From the NCBI RefSeq assembly GCF_001635455.1, contig NZ_LWEH01000123.1:1-64000 (forward strand): a stretch of 64,000 nucleotides of DNA, written 5' to 3'. Made by a program: the position numbers and the translations under genes. The DNA is from Vibrio sp. HI00D65. Its GTDB lineage: Bacteria > Pseudomonadota > Gammaproteobacteria > Enterobacterales > Vibrionaceae. The notes under the pieces were generated by a model. That model did no database searches and had not been told where the DNA came from. It saw nothing but the letters and a program-made list of their open reading frames with translations. Below are positions 1 through 9,041 of this stretch, piece by piece (the stretch's first letter is position 1; every line of letters starts with the position of its first letter).

Positions 1-570
<570 letters not shown>

Positions 571-905
571 AAGATTTTGATGACTCAATGAATACTGATT
601 ACATTCCCCATTCGTTTTAGCAAAAAGCTTACGAATAGTGACTGTGAATTGACTGTGCTCTTATTGGTTTTCACTTTAAAAGTAAAATCAAACAGCTCAA
701 GGCTGTACCAATTTGAATTGGTCACTCAGTTCATTGAAATCAAGTTGAAACCTAAGTTTCACATTTGCCTTTGCTTTTAAAAAGCGAAAACAAACTTGGT
801 GATATTCATCAACGAGTGCCCACACAGATTGATAGGTTTAAATTGTTAAAGAACTTAACTTCTCAAGCATTCCTTTTAGTAAAGGTCCTCTCAAAGCGGA
901 CGGCC
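571..905 (-). other. rRNA operon leader (transcribed spacer before 16S)
   Basis: The stretch between the proximal promoter and the 16S 5' end carries no gene. On the minus strand it holds the boxA antitermination element followed by AACAATTTAAACC and CTGTGTGGGCACTCG, the same order as the E. coli rrn leader. An AT-rich stem-forming stretch around 765-790 probably belongs to the processing stem that pairs with sequence 3' of 16S. A 61-codon open frame on the plus strand here is not coding. Confidence 0.8.
844..855 (-). promoter_or_regulatory. boxA antitermination site of the rRNA leader
   Basis: The minus strand reads AGTTCTTTAACA, close to the E. coli rrn boxA TGCTCTTTAACA, and is followed by the conserved AATTTA. 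It is the recruitment site for the NusB-NusE antitermination complex that protects rRNA transcription from Rho. Confidence 0.85.
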
Positions 906-933
906 ATTCTAGCGAATTGGGATTCAGTGTCAA
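906..933 (-). promoter_or_regulatory. rRNA promoter P2 (sigma-70)
   Basis: On the minus strand a perfect -35 TTGACA (928-933) is separated by 16 bp from TAGAAT (906-911). A GC-rich discriminator (GGCCGTCCGC) follows, as is usual for growth-rate-controlled rRNA promoters. The start is expected near 899. It lies about 125 bp downstream of the P1-like promoter. Confidence 0.8.
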
Positions 934-1030
934 ACACTTTTTCCTGCTAATTTTTCAAGCATCTTAAATGCTTATTTGCCGCTTCGTTGTTTGGTTAAAA
1001 CCACTTGGTTATCCCTAACAACGGAGACGC

Positions 1031-1058
1031 ATTATAGAGAGAATAATCTTGTGCACAA
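1031..1058 (-). promoter_or_regulatory. rRNA promoter P1 (sigma-70)
   Basis: On the minus strand, TTGTGC (1053-1058), a 16-bp spacer and a perfect TATAAT (1031-1036) are followed by the discriminator GCGTCTCC, closely resembling E. coli rrn P1 (GCGCCTCC). The expected start is near 1023. A run of seven T/A pairs at 1070-1076 sits where an UP element would bind the alpha subunit. Confidence 0.8.
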
Positions 1059-1069
1059 GGCTTAAAGCG

Positions 1070-1093
1070 AAAAAAAGCCGTCACTAGCGACAG
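1070..1093 (-). terminator. Short hairpin plus U-tract upstream of rRNA P1
   Basis: The minus strand reads CTGTCGCTAGTGACGG (1078-1093), a 5-6 bp stem (two G-T wobbles) with a CTAG loop, followed by C and seven T (1070-1076). It would be a backup terminator for transcripts arriving from clpB. The T run also lies at about -47 to -53 relative to the predicted P1 start, so it may double as UP-element sequence. Confidence 0.5.
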
Positions 1094-1120
1094 TTCGAAT
1101 AGTATTTATACAAAGCGTTC

Positions 1121-1162
1121 AAAATAGGTACGATTTGGCCTAAATTTAGCAAATCGTACCTA
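1121..1162 (-). terminator. clpB terminator hairpin
   Basis: A perfect 12-bp inverted repeat (1125-1136 and 1151-1162, arm TAGGTACGATTT) with a 14-nt loop lies 16 bp past the clpB stop. On the minus strand it is followed by only four T, so termination may be partial; a second hairpin with a longer U-tract follows at 1070-1093. Confidence 0.6.
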
Positions 1163-1177
1163 TAGTTTCTGCCCTAA

Positions 1178-3751
1178 TTACTGATGAGCAATAATTCTGT
1201 CGTTATTAACTAATAGCTGCACTTTTTTGTCCGGGTTAATTTTTCCGGCAAGTATCGCTTTCGCTAATGGGTTCTCGACACTTTGTTGGATCGCTCGTTT
1301 TAGAGGTCTTGCTCCATATACTGGATCAAAGCCAACTTGAGAAATTAGCTTCAGCGCTTTTTCTGATACCTCAAGTTCATATCCATTCTCCTCCATTCGC
1401 TTGCTCAAATGTTGAAGCTGAATAGAAGCAATTGATTGAATGTGCTCTTGACCTAATGGGTGGAACACCACGCTTTCATCAACACGGTTCAAAAACTCTG
1501 GTCGAAAATGTTTACCGACAACTTCCATTACTTCATTTTTAATACCTTGGTAATCAAGCGTATTGAAGTTTTCTTGGATTCTTGAAGAGCCCAAGTTCGA
1601 TGTCATGATCACGACCGTATTTCTGAAGTCGACCGTACGACCTTGTCCGTCGGTAAGGCGTCCGTCATCAAGAACCTGAAGTAAAATATTGAAAACATCT
1701 GGGTGTGCTTTCTCAATTTCATCTAACAAGATTACTGAATATGGTTTGCGGCGCACTGCTTCAGTTAAATAACCGCCCTCTTCGTAACCGACATAACCCG
1801 GAGGCGCGCCAACTAAACGAGCAACAGAGTGTTTCTCCATAAATTCAGACATGTCGATACGTACCATTGCATCATCACTATCAAACATGAAGTTAGCGAG
1901 CGTTTTACAAAGCTCCGTTTTGCCTACCCCTGTAGGACCAAGGAATAGGAAAGAACCAATTGGCTTATTCGGATCCGATAAACCAGCTCTGCTACGACGA
2001 ATCGCATTCGAAACCACCTCTACCGCTTCACCTTGGGCAATAACGCGCTTATGCAGAACACCTTCCATTTTTAGAAGCTTCTCTTTTTCCGCTTCTAACA
2101 TTTTGGAAACCGGAATCCCTGTTTGCTTTGATAGAACATCGGCAATTTCTGCGTCAGTAACCTTATTACGTAGTAAAGTCATCTCTTGCATTTCAGCTTG
2201 AGTAGCAAGATCTAGCTGCTTCTCCAACTCTGGGATACGACCATATTGCAGTTCAGACATTCGATTTAGATCACCAGCACGTCTTGCAAAGTCCATATCC
2301 ATGCGAGCTTGTTCTAGCTCTGATTTGATATGTTGCGTGCCAGACAGTGCTGCTTTCTCAGCGTTCCACACTTCTTCAAGTTCAGCAAAGTCACGCTCTT
2401 TATCAGAAAGCTCCGTTTGTAAGGTACGAAGACGCTTTTCACTAGCATCATCATTTTCGTTGGTCAACGCTTGCTGTTCGATCTTAAGCTGAATGATCTT
2501 ACGCTCGAGTTTATCCAGAGATTCAGGTTTTGAATCAATCTGCATACGGATACTCGATGCGGCTTCATCGATAAGATCAATTGCTTTATCTGGCAGTTGA
2601 CGGTCAGAAACGTATCGATGAGATAGTGTTGCTGCAGCGACAATGGCAGGGTCAGTAATTTCTACATGATGGTGAAGTTCATAACGCTCTTTCAAACCAC
2701 GAAGAATCGCCACCGTGTCTTCAACCGTTGGTTCATCGACAAGCACTTTTTGGAAGCGGCGCTCTAACGCTGGATCTTTCTCTATATATTGACGATATTC
2801 ATCAAGGGTCGTTGCGCCAACGCAGTGAAGTTCACCACGAGCTAATGCTGGTTTCAGCATGTTACCCGCATCCATAGAGCCTTCACCTTTACCAGCGCCG
2901 ACCATGGTATGAATTTCATCGATGAAGAGAATGATATTGCCCTCTTCTTTAGACAATTCATTGAGAACTGACTTCAAACGCTCTTCAAATTCACCACGGT
3001 ATTTAGCACCGGCCACCAAAGCGCCCATGTCTAATGAAAGTACGCGTCGGCCTCTTAAACCTTCCGGCACTTCATTGTTAATAATGCGCTGAGCCAAACC
3101 TTCAACGATAGCTGTCTTACCAACACCAGGTTCACCGATAATGACTGGGTTGTTCTTAGTACGACGCTGAAGTACTTGGATAGTACGGCGGATTTCATCA
3201 TCTCGACCGATAACAGGATCGAGCTTGCCTTGCTCCGCTCTTTCAGTCAGATCGATGGTGAACTTCTCTAACGCTTGGCGTCGGTCTTCTGCATTTGGGT
3301 CATCAACTTTTTGACCGCCACGAACCTGCTCGATAGCTTGAGATAATTTTTGTTCAGTTAGACCTAGCTCTTTAAGCAGGTTACCTAAAGGACCTTTATC
3401 TTCAATTGCGGCAAGTAGGAAGACTTCCGAAGAAATGTATGTGTCTTGGCGCTTTTGTGCCACTTTGTCACATAGGTTGAACAGAGTACCCATTGCATTC
3501 GACAGTTGAACATCACCACCGATACCACTTACTTTCGGTACACGGTCTAATATTTCGCTTAGCTTTGAACGAAGCTGAACCACATCAATATTCAACATGG
3601 TAAGCAATGGACGAATCGCACTACCATCTTGATTTAATAGCGACACCATTAGGTGTACAGGCTCTATATATTGGTGATCACGACCTAATGCGAGCGACTG
3701 AGCATCAGATATCGCAATTTGAAATTTACTAGTGAATCGATCGAGACGCAT
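1178..3751 (-). CDS. clpB: ATP-dependent disaggregase ClpB
   Basis: Hsp100 chaperone that, with DnaK/DnaJ/GrpE, threads proteins out of aggregates in the cytoplasm. The 857-residue length is typical for the family. Domain order: Clp N-domain (about 1-145); first AAA+ module with Walker A GEPGVGKT (about 205) and Walker B LFIDEIHT; a long coiled-coil middle domain (about 405-525); second AAA+ module with Walker A GPTGVGKT (about 605) and [10 protein letters not shown]. The middle domain distinguishes it from ClpA. The start codon follows a good ribosome site, AGGAAGG. A sigma-32-like promoter lies upstream. It sits just upstream of the divergently placed rRNA promoters, on the same strand. Confidence 0.97.
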   Translation of the reverse strand: MRLDRFTSKFQIAISDAQSLALGRDHQYIEPVHLMVSLLNQDGSAIRPLLTMLNIDVVQLRSKLSEILDRVPKVSGIGGDVQLSNAMGTLFNLCDKVAQKRQDTYISSEVFLLAAIEDKGPLGNLLKELGLTEQKLSQAIEQVRGGQKVDDPNAEDRRQALEKFTIDLTERAEQGKLDPVIGRDDEIRRTIQVLQRRTKNNPVIIGEPGVGKTAIVEGLAQRIINNEVPEGLRGRRVLSLDMGALVAGAKYRGEFEERLKSVLNELSKEEGNIILFIDEIHTMVGAGKGEGSMDAGNMLKPALARGELHCVGATTLDEYRQYIEKDPALERRFQKVLVDEPTVEDTVAILRGLKERYELHHHVEITDPAIVAAATLSHRYVSDRQLPDKAIDLIDEAASSIRMQIDSKPESLDKLERKIIQLKIEQQALTNENDDASEKRLRTLQTELSDKERDFAELEEVWNAEKAALSGTQHIKSELEQARMDMDFARRAGDLNRMSELQYGRIPELEKQLDLATQAEMQEMTLLRNKVTDAEIADVLSKQTGIPVSKMLEAEKEKLLKMEGVLHKRVIAQGEAVEVVSNAIRRSRAGLSDPNKPIGSFLFLGPTGVGKTELCKTLANFMFDSDDAMVRIDMSEFMEKHSVARLVGAPPGYVGYEEGGYLTEAVRRKPYSVILLDEIEKAHPDVFNILLQVLDDGRLTDGQGRTVDFRNTVVIMTSNLGSSRIQENFNTLDYQGIKNEVMEVVGKHFRPEFLNRVDESVVFHPLGQEHIQSIASIQLQHLSKRMEENGYELEVSEKALKLISQVGFDPVYGARPLKRAIQQSVENPLAKAILAGKINPDKKVQLLVNNDRIIAHQ

Positions 3752-3793
3752 GCCAACCTTCCTACTCTTAGATATGTTTATCTTATGGTTAGA

Positions 3794-3822
3794 AGATGGA
3801 TACGGTAACGCGGATTTTCAAG
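3794..3822 (-). promoter_or_regulatory. Heat-shock (sigma-32) promoter candidate for clpB
   Basis: On the minus strand CTTGAA (3817-3822) is followed after 15 bp by ATCCATCT (3794-3801). These resemble the sigma-32 elements CTTGAA and CCCCATNT (6/6 and 6/8 matches). The position, about 45 bp before the clpB start, fits the known heat-shock control of clpB. Confidence 0.6.
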
Positions 3823-3893
3823 GGATAGGAATGAAGAATAGAGTTTATATAAAAATATAATTGTGCTGGATAAAAGCGGACACTGACTAAACG

Positions 3894-4634
3894 TTACTCT
3901 AGCCAAATAAAGGTAGCCTGACGGCCAGTAACGCCATCTCGACGATAAGAATAGAAAGCCTCAGAATCGGCAAAAGTACAAAGGTTCGAATCCGTCACTT
4001 GCGAAACACCCACTTTAGCCAGTCGCTGTGTTGCAAGTTGAGACATATTCGCTAACCATTTGCCAGGTTCAATTTTCGCTTTAAATGCAAGCTTGGCTTG
4101 AGGGTCAAAACTAACGAAAGCTTCTAACACATCATCACCAACCTCAAAGGCTTGTTTTCCAATAGCAGGGCCAAGCCAAGCTATGATCTGGTTATCAGAA
4201 CTGAGATTGGCAAACTTTGCAACTGAATTTTCAAGAATACCACCAGCAAGACCACGCCATCCGGCATGAACCGCAGCAACTTGAGTACCTTTGGTATCCG
4301 TGAGGATCACTGGTAGACAATCCGCCGTCATCGCTGAACAAACCACCCCTCTAGCAGTGGTGAAAGCTCCATCAGCATCGAGAACATTGGTTGTTGGCTC
4401 TAAAACCGTAACTACATCAGTAGAATGTGTTTGGTTGAGCCATACCGGTGCTACGGGCATGTTAGCGTGTTGCGTAAGCCATATTCGATTACGTTCAACC
4501 AGTGAAGCATCATCCCCAACATGCATACCGAGGTTTAGCCCTTGATATAAATCAGCAGAAAAACCACCAACACGCGTCGAAGCAAAAGCCTTGACGTTAC
4601 TTGGTGCATTCCAGTTAGGGATGATCATCGACAT
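3894..4634 (-). CDS. pgeF: Peptidoglycan editing factor PgeF / multicopper-oxidase-like YfiH (laccase-domain) protein
   Basis: Cytoplasmic laccase-domain protein (DUF152, YfiH). Family members have been reported to act on purine nucleosides and, in E. coli, to prevent misincorporation of amino acids at position 1 of peptidoglycan stem peptides. The metal-site residues are visible: His70 in the NQTHST motif, Cys106 in TADCLP and His123 in the HAGWRG motif. The start ATG lies 2 bp after the rluD stop, with a second in-frame ATG two codons later, so it is translated as part of a rluD-pgeF operon. Gene order rluD-pgeF-clpB is the same as in E. coli. Confidence 0.93.
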   Translation of the reverse strand: MSMIIPNWNAPSNVKAFASTRVGGFSADLYQGLNLGMHVGDDASLVERNRIWLTQHANMPVAPVWLNQTHSTDVVTVLEPTTNVLDADGAFTTARGVVCSAMTADCLPVILTDTKGTQVAAVHAGWRGLAGGILENSVAKFANLSSDNQIIAWLGPAIGKQAFEVGDDVLEAFVSFDPQAKLAFKAKIEPGKWLANMSQLATQRLAKVGVSQVTDSNLCTFADSEAFYSYRRDGVTGRQATFIWLE

Positions 4635-4636
4635 AA

Positions 4637-5611
4637 TTAAATGTCTTCTTCTAGGTTATCGAGAGCATCAACGCGCAGAGCTTCAGCCATCACTACCATG
4701 TCATTTGGCACAGGTGCGTGGAATTCAACTTCTTCGCCCGTGATTGGGTGAACAAATTTAAGCATAACCGCGTGTAGTGCTTGACGATCAAAAGCACGAA
4801 TCATCTTCGTTAACTCTTCTGATGCACCTTTTGGAATACGTGCACGACCACCGTAGGCAATATCACCTAGCAGTGGATGCTGAAGGTAAGACATATGTAC
4901 ACGGATTTGGTGAGTACGACCCGTTTCTAGACGTAGGCGAATACGTGTATGTTCACGGAAGTGCTCTGCAACGCGGTAGTGAGTTACCGCTGGTTTGCCC
5001 GTTTCATTCACAGCCATCAAAGTACGCTTGGTTGCGTGGCGGCTAATGCCTTTTTCTACCATGCCACCAGCGGTCATTTTACCAATAGCAATCGCTTCGT
5101 ATTCACGAGTAATACGACGCTTAGCCAATGCACGTACAAGGCGAGTCTGTGCTGGTACTGTTTTAGCAACAACCATAAGACCTGTCGTGTCTTTATCGAG
5201 ACGGTGAACAATACCTGCGCGAGGTACTTCAGCGATTTGTGGGTAGTGGTGCAGTAACGCGTTTAGCACGGTTCCATCCGGCGTACCTGCTCCTGGGTGA
5301 ACAACAAAATCACGTGGCTTGTTAATAACCAATAGATGTTCATCTTCAAAGACAATGTCTAGAGGAATGTCTTGTGCTTCCCAGCGCTCTTCATCTTCAA
5401 GTTCAGCTTGTAAGATGATCTCCTCTCCGCCCATAACCTTAACGCGTGGCTTAGTAATAACTTCGCCATCCACTTGGACTTTGCCGTCAAGAAGCCACTC
5501 TTTAATACGAGAGCGGGAAAAATCGGTAAATAGTTCAGCGACAGCTTGGTCTAAACGTTGACCTAACTGGCTGCTTTTTACTGTGTCTGTTAATGTGATC
5601 TGCTGAGCCAT
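4637..5611 (-). CDS. rluD: 23S rRNA pseudouridine(1911/1915/1917) synthase RluD
   Basis: Converts three uridines in helix 69 of 23S rRNA to pseudouridine during large-subunit maturation. The 324 residues contain an N-terminal S4 RNA-binding domain (about 18-80) and a pseudouridine synthase domain with the signature HRLDKDTTGL, whose catalytic aspartate is Asp139. The length and the S4 domain separate it from RluA. It is the first gene of a unit with pgeF and is divergent from bamD, as in E. coli. Confidence 0.96.
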   Translation of the reverse strand: MAQQITLTDTVKSSQLGQRLDQAVAELFTDFSRSRIKEWLLDGKVQVDGEVITKPRVKVMGGEEIILQAELEDEERWEAQDIPLDIVFEDEHLLVINKPRDFVVHPGAGTPDGTVLNALLHHYPQIAEVPRAGIVHRLDKDTTGLMVVAKTVPAQTRLVRALAKRRITREYEAIAIGKMTAGGMVEKGISRHATKRTLMAVNETGKPAVTHYRVAEHFREHTRIRLRLETGRTHQIRVHMSYLQHPLLGDIAYGGRARIPKGASEELTKMIRAFDRQALHAVMLKFVHPITGEEVEFHAPVPNDMVVMAEALRVDALDNLEEDI

Positions 5612-5748
5612 ATCGAACTTTTTTAAAAACCGTGAGACTAATACCCATTAGTATGGATAAAATAGAATAATTGCATCATTGTATCTGTTACTGGTTAGAA
5701 AGTAACGGAAGCTTACGAAATATTTAATTCAAGGAATCGACGCCTGAC

Positions 5749-6477
5749 ATGAAACACCTTACTTTAGCGGGTCTATTAGCCGTATCACTCTTGGCTGGTT
5801 GTTCAAGTACCGAAGAGATAGTGCCAGATGTACCGCCATCGGTTCTCTACTCTGAGGCGCAAGAATCGCTGCAAAGTGGTAGCTGGCTTTCTGCCATTGA
5901 AAAGCTAGAAGCCCTAGACTCTCGTTACCCTTTCGGCGCCTATTCTGAACAAGTACAGCTAGACCTGATTTACGCTTACTACAAAAATGATGACCTAGCG
6001 CTTGGCCTAGCGACCATTTCACGTTTCTTGCGTTTAAACCCAACTCACGAAAAACAAGACTGGGTTCTTTACATGCGCGGCCTAACGCACATGGCACAAG
6101 ACAGAAACTTTATGCACGATATTTTTAATATCGACCGTAGCGACCGAGATCCTGAGCCAGTAAAACTTGCTTTTGCTGATTTCAAACGACTACTAGAGCG
6201 CTTCCCAGCAAGCCCTTACGCAGAAGATGCACAAAAACGCATGTTCGCACTTAAAAATCGTTTGGCAGATTACGACCTAGCAACGGCAGATTTCTATCTG
6301 CGTCGTGAAGCTTGGATCGCTGCAATCAATAGAACGCAAGAATTGCAAAAGACTTACCCAGATACCATAGCTGCGCGTAAGTCTCTTAAAATTCAGCTAG
6401 AGGCCTACAAACAGCTTGGTCTTGAGGACGCAATTCAAAGAACAGAAGCCTTGATTGAGCTAAACCCACTACCTTAG
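5749..6477 (+). CDS. bamD: Outer membrane protein assembly factor BamD
   Basis: Essential lipoprotein subunit of the BAM complex that inserts beta-barrel proteins into the outer membrane. The first 18 residues are a lipoprotein signal ending in the lipobox LAGC, with Cys18 the lipidated residue. The rest, to residue 242, is made of TPR-like helical repeats (for example around 36-60, 70-95 and 135-175). Length matches the family (about 240-245). The start follows AAGGAAT. It is divergent from rluD and is followed by a strong terminator. Confidence 0.96.
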   Translation: MKHLTLAGLLAVSLLAGCSSTEEIVPDVPPSVLYSEAQESLQSGSWLSAIEKLEALDSRYPFGAYSEQVQLDLIYAYYKNDDLALGLATISRFLRLNPTHEKQDWVLYMRGLTHMAQDRNFMHDIFNIDRSDRDPEPVKLAFADFKRLLERFPASPYAEDAQKRMFALKNRLADYDLATADFYLRREAWIAAINRTQELQKTYPDTIAARKSLKIQLEAYKQLGLEDAIQRTEALIELNPLP

Positions 6478-6499
6478 CCAACCATTCCGTTCATGACTA

Positions 6500-6534
6500 A
6501 AAAAGCGCGCTAATTTACTAGCGCGCTTTTTTTA
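6500..6534 (+). terminator. bamD intrinsic terminator
   Basis: Perfect 9-bp stem AGCGCGCTA/TAGCGCGCT (6504-6512, 6519-6527) with a 6-nt loop, flanked by A and T runs. Confidence 0.9.
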
Positions 6535-6621
6535 AACCCATTCCACGAACTTGATGAATTACACAATACAAAGTACCTTTAATGAATAACTTTTGACAAA
6601 ACATCAACATGGAGTGTGGGT

Positions 6622-8040
6622 GTGAGTAGGTTATTATTATTTATCGGGATTGTACTACTTAGTCAATTTTCCCACGCATTAGAACTCTCACCATTAAGCA
6701 ATAAACCTTACATGGGAGACCTTGATGTGCTCAAAACCAAAGGTACAGTGAGAGTACTCGTCTCTGCGGACCTAGGCTTCTATTATATAGAAGACGGCAA
6801 GCCCAAAGGCATTGTTGCCGAGATGCTTTACCATTTCGAAAAAAGTCTTCGTAAGAAGCACCCTTACCTGAACGTTCAAATTATTCCTGTGCAGCGGGAT
6901 GACCTGCTCCCCTCTTTACAGTCAGGCTATGGCGATGTTGCTGTTGCAAACCTGACCGTCACCGATAAACGATTAAAGGTGATCGACTTTTCAGACCCTT
7001 TGATTAAAGACGGAAAAGAACTCATTATCACAGGCAAAAATTCCGGACCGATCACCGAGATCAAGCAACTCAGTGGTAAGGAAGTATGGATTCGGGCCAG
7101 CTCTAGTTACTTCGAAAGCGTGCAAAGAGTAAATAAAGAACTCAACGAACTGAGTTTGCCTCCGCTGCATGTCCACTTCATCGAAGAGTCATTGCAAGAC
7201 TATGAACTGATCGAACTCGTTAACCAAGGCTATATACAAGGTACGATTCTAGACAGCCACAAAGCGAAACTCTGGATCGATGTGATGGAAAACATTCAAG
7301 TCCATCACGACTTACCCTTGCGCGAAAATGGTCAAATAGCGTGGGCGTTAAGAAAAGACAGCCCTCAGCTAAAGAAAGAGATAAACAAATACGTTAAGAC
7401 GGCTCGAACAGGTACCCTGCTTGGAAACGTTATCTATAAAAAATACATCGATAATACTCGTTGGTTAGGTCGGGCACTCAACCCGAACAAAGTTGACCGC
7501 GTTGCTAAACTGGCTGATGTGTTTGAAAAGTATTCGAGTAAGTATGAATTCGATCCTTTGATGATGTCTGCACAAGGCTTCCAAGAGTCTGGTCTGGATC
7601 AGAGCAGAGTCTCCCACCGAGGTGCTATCGGAGTAATGCAGGTTCTACCTAGCACCGCGAGAGACAAAAACGTCAACATCAAGAATATCCATATCGTCGA
7701 TAACAACATTCATGCTGGCGTAAAGTACATGCGCTTCATTAAAGATAGATATTTTGATGACCCAGCCATTACCCCAGATAACCAGCTTTACTTTACTCTA
7801 GCCTCCTATAACGCGGGCCCTGCTAAGATCAGAAAGATGAGGAACCTTGCGAAGAAAAAAGGTTACAACCCAAACATTTGGTTTAAAAACGTAGAGATCA
7901 TTACACGTAAATACGTCAGTGAAGAGCCTGTCACCTACGTTGCCAATATCAATCGCTACTTCGTCATATATAAACAGCTAGAAGCAATCAATGCGATTAG
8001 AGAGAACGGCACAGCGAGATTGCTCAAAACAAATGATTAG
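6622..8040 (+). CDS. MltF-like lytic transglycosylase with substrate-binding domain
   Basis: Predicted periplasmic murein hydrolase. A signal peptide covers about the first 20 residues (hydrophobic stretch ending SHA). A type-3 solute-binding domain spans about 38-270, and a C-terminal SLT lysozyme-like domain runs from about 300, with the catalytic Glu in FQESGLD (residue 322) followed by GVMQVLPSTA and the ASYNAGP motif. This architecture is that of MltF, but the gene is not in the usual MltF setting (next to purL), so it may be a paralogue. I chose GTG at 6622 because GGAG (6611-6614) lies 7 nt upstream; GTG at 6616 would be too close. It stands alone, with terminators on both sides. Confidence 0.85.
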   Translation: MSRLLLFIGIVLLSQFSHALELSPLSNKPYMGDLDVLKTKGTVRVLVSADLGFYYIEDGKPKGIVAEMLYHFEKSLRKKHPYLNVQIIPVQRDDLLPSLQSGYGDVAVANLTVTDKRLKVIDFSDPLIKDGKELIITGKNSGPITEIKQLSGKEVWIRASSSYFESVQRVNKELNELSLPPLHVHFIEESLQDYELIELVNQGYIQGTILDSHKAKLWIDVMENIQVHHDLPLRENGQIAWALRKDSPQLKKEINKYVKTARTGTLLGNVIYKKYIDNTRWLGRALNPNKVDRVAKLADVFEKYSSKYEFDPLMMSAQGFQESGLDQSRVSHRGAIGVMQVLPSTARDKNVNIKNIHIVDNNIHAGVKYMRFIKDRYFDDPAITPDNQLYFTLASYNAGPAKIRKMRNLAKKKGYNPNIWFKNVEIITRKYVSEEPVTYVANINRYFVIYKQLEAINAIRENGTARLLKTND

Positions 8041-8097
8041 AACGGCTTAAGACTTAAATCAGACAAGAAAGACATTGAGTAAAGTCAAAAACACAAA

Positions 8098-8127
8098 AGC
8101 CGCATAAGCAAAATTATGCGGATTTTG
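8098..8127 (+). terminator. Terminator hairpin after the MltF-like gene
   Basis: Perfect 8-bp stem CCGCATAA/TTATGCGG (8100-8107, 8114-8121) with a 6-nt loop, then ATTTTGTTT. Confidence 0.75.
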
Positions 8128-8165
8128 TTTATCTAATTTTGAGGAAGCTTACCTAGCGATATGTG

Positions 8166-8187
8166 TCACGTGCTCTAGATCACAAAA
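8166..8187 (+). promoter_or_regulatory. CRP-like site upstream of raiA
   Basis: CGTGC-TCTAGA-TCACA (8169-8184) matches TGTGA-N6-TCACA with a perfect right half and 3 of 5 in the left half. The half-site AGATCACA recurs at 8340 and 8389, closer to raiA. Binding is inferred only from the sequence. Confidence 0.35.
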
Positions 8188-8461
8188 TACTTTTGGATAA
8201 ATATCCATCAAACACTTTCTGTAAGCTGTAAGACTCCCCTAAAAACTGATTTAATTTTTAGCGAAACCTTGCCTTAAACTTATCGTTTTTCATAAAGATA
8301 ACAAGCATTTTTCGCCAAAAAGATATCAAGACTTGCGTAAGATCACATTTGATTTTACTGCTCTTTCCACCCAACCAAAACAAGATCCAGATCACATTAT
8401 CAATTCCCAAAAGTCGTAATCTGAAGTTAACCCATGAGGGATACAACAGAGGAAAACTTCT

Positions 8462-8797
8462 ATGAAAATGAACATCACTGGTAAAAACATCGACATCACC
8501 TCTGCAATCCGTGATCACATAGAAATCAAATTTAAAAAGCTAGATAAATGGCAAGTAGACATCATTGGTTGCCAAGCGAGCTTTAGTGAAGAGCCAAACA
8601 AGAAGAAGAAATTTGAAGCGGTAATCACTGTACCAAAAGGACAACTTGTAGCTTCATCAATCCATGACGATCTCTACGTTGCTATCAACGAAGTAGAACA
8701 AAAACTAGAGCGTCAACTCAACAAGCTACGCCATAAACCAGAAGCGCGCCGTGCTGAAAAACCTGAAATCGAAGAGCTAGAAGCTGAAGTAGAATAA
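8462..8797 (+). CDS. raiA: Ribosome-associated inhibitor / hibernation factor RaiA
   Basis: Short (111-residue) S30AE-family protein that binds in the decoding channel of idle 70S ribosomes and blocks translation in stationary phase or cold. The beta-alpha-beta fold spans about residues 1-95 and is followed by an acidic tail (EIEELEAEVE), the mark of RaiA/YfiA as opposed to the shorter Hpf. The ATG follows GAGGAAAA. Its position between bamD and pheL-pheA is as in E. coli. A strong terminator follows. Confidence 0.93.
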   Translation: MKMNITGKNIDITSAIRDHIEIKFKKLDKWQVDIIGCQASFSEEPNKKKKFEAVITVPKGQLVASSIHDDLYVAINEVEQKLERQLNKLRHKPEARRAEKPEIEELEAEVE

Positions 8798-8813
8798 GGA
8801 AAGATAACAGATT

Positions 8814-8845
8814 AAAAAATAGCGCCTCAGGGCGCTATTTTTTTG
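8814..8845 (+). terminator. raiA intrinsic terminator
   Basis: 8-bp stem ATAGCGCC/GGCGCTAT (8819-8826, 8831-8838) with a 4-nt loop and a seven-T tract. Confidence 0.9.
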
Positions 8846-8905
8846 CTTGACGCTCGTAGCTCGCTTGCTTATTGTGTTTAAACATTCATAAAACAATCAC
8901 TTTTT

Positions 8906-8953
8906 ATGCAAACTCAATCTTTGTTTATTTTTGACTTCTTTTTTCTTCCGTAA
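8906..8953 (+). CDS. pheL: pheA leader peptide PheL
   Basis: A 15-codon frame, MQTQSLFIFDFFFLP, with five phenylalanines including three in a row (codons 11-13). The composition and position directly before the pheA attenuator are those of the E. coli leader peptide. When charged Phe-tRNA is scarce, stalling at the Phe codons should favour the antiterminator and allow pheA expression. Confidence 0.88.
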   Translation: MQTQSLFIFDFFFLP

Positions 8954-8956
8954 ATC

Positions 8957-9027
8957 GGAGGCTAAGTCGTTTTAGAAAAACAAGTCAAAAACGAACAAGA
9001 AGCCTCCCAAACTAGGGAGGCTTTTTT
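8957..9027 (+). promoter_or_regulatory. pheA transcription attenuator
   Basis: Terminator hairpin AGCCTCCC/GGGAGGCT (9001-9008, 9015-9022) followed by six T. GGAGGCT at 8957-8963, just after the pheL stop, can pair with AGCCTCC at 9001-9007 instead, giving the antiterminator. A further pairing TCGTTTT (8967-8973) with AAAACGA (8988-8994) is possible between them. This is the classical mutually exclusive arrangement. Confidence 0.88.
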
Positions 9028-9041
9028 ATAAGGACACATTT

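Larger units (their letters stand above)
8041..8461 (+). other. 421-bp intergenic region between the MltF-like gene and raiA
   Basis: No credible gene. It holds the terminator of the upstream gene (8098-8127) and then an AT-rich promoter region for raiA with three copies of AGATCACA (8177, 8340, 8389), the first inside a CRP-like palindrome. Open frames on the minus strand overlap the raiA start and are not coding. Confidence 0.6.

Noticed and set aside
765-950. 61-codon plus-strand frame
   Set aside because: It covers the rRNA leader, boxA and P2 promoter on the other strand.
1125-1162. Operator-like palindrome between clpB and rRNA genes
   Set aside because: Its position just after the clpB stop and its hairpin form fit a terminator better than a regulator site.
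5759-6097. 112-codon minus-strand frame
   Set aside because: Antisense to bamD, with no ribosome site or family resemblance.
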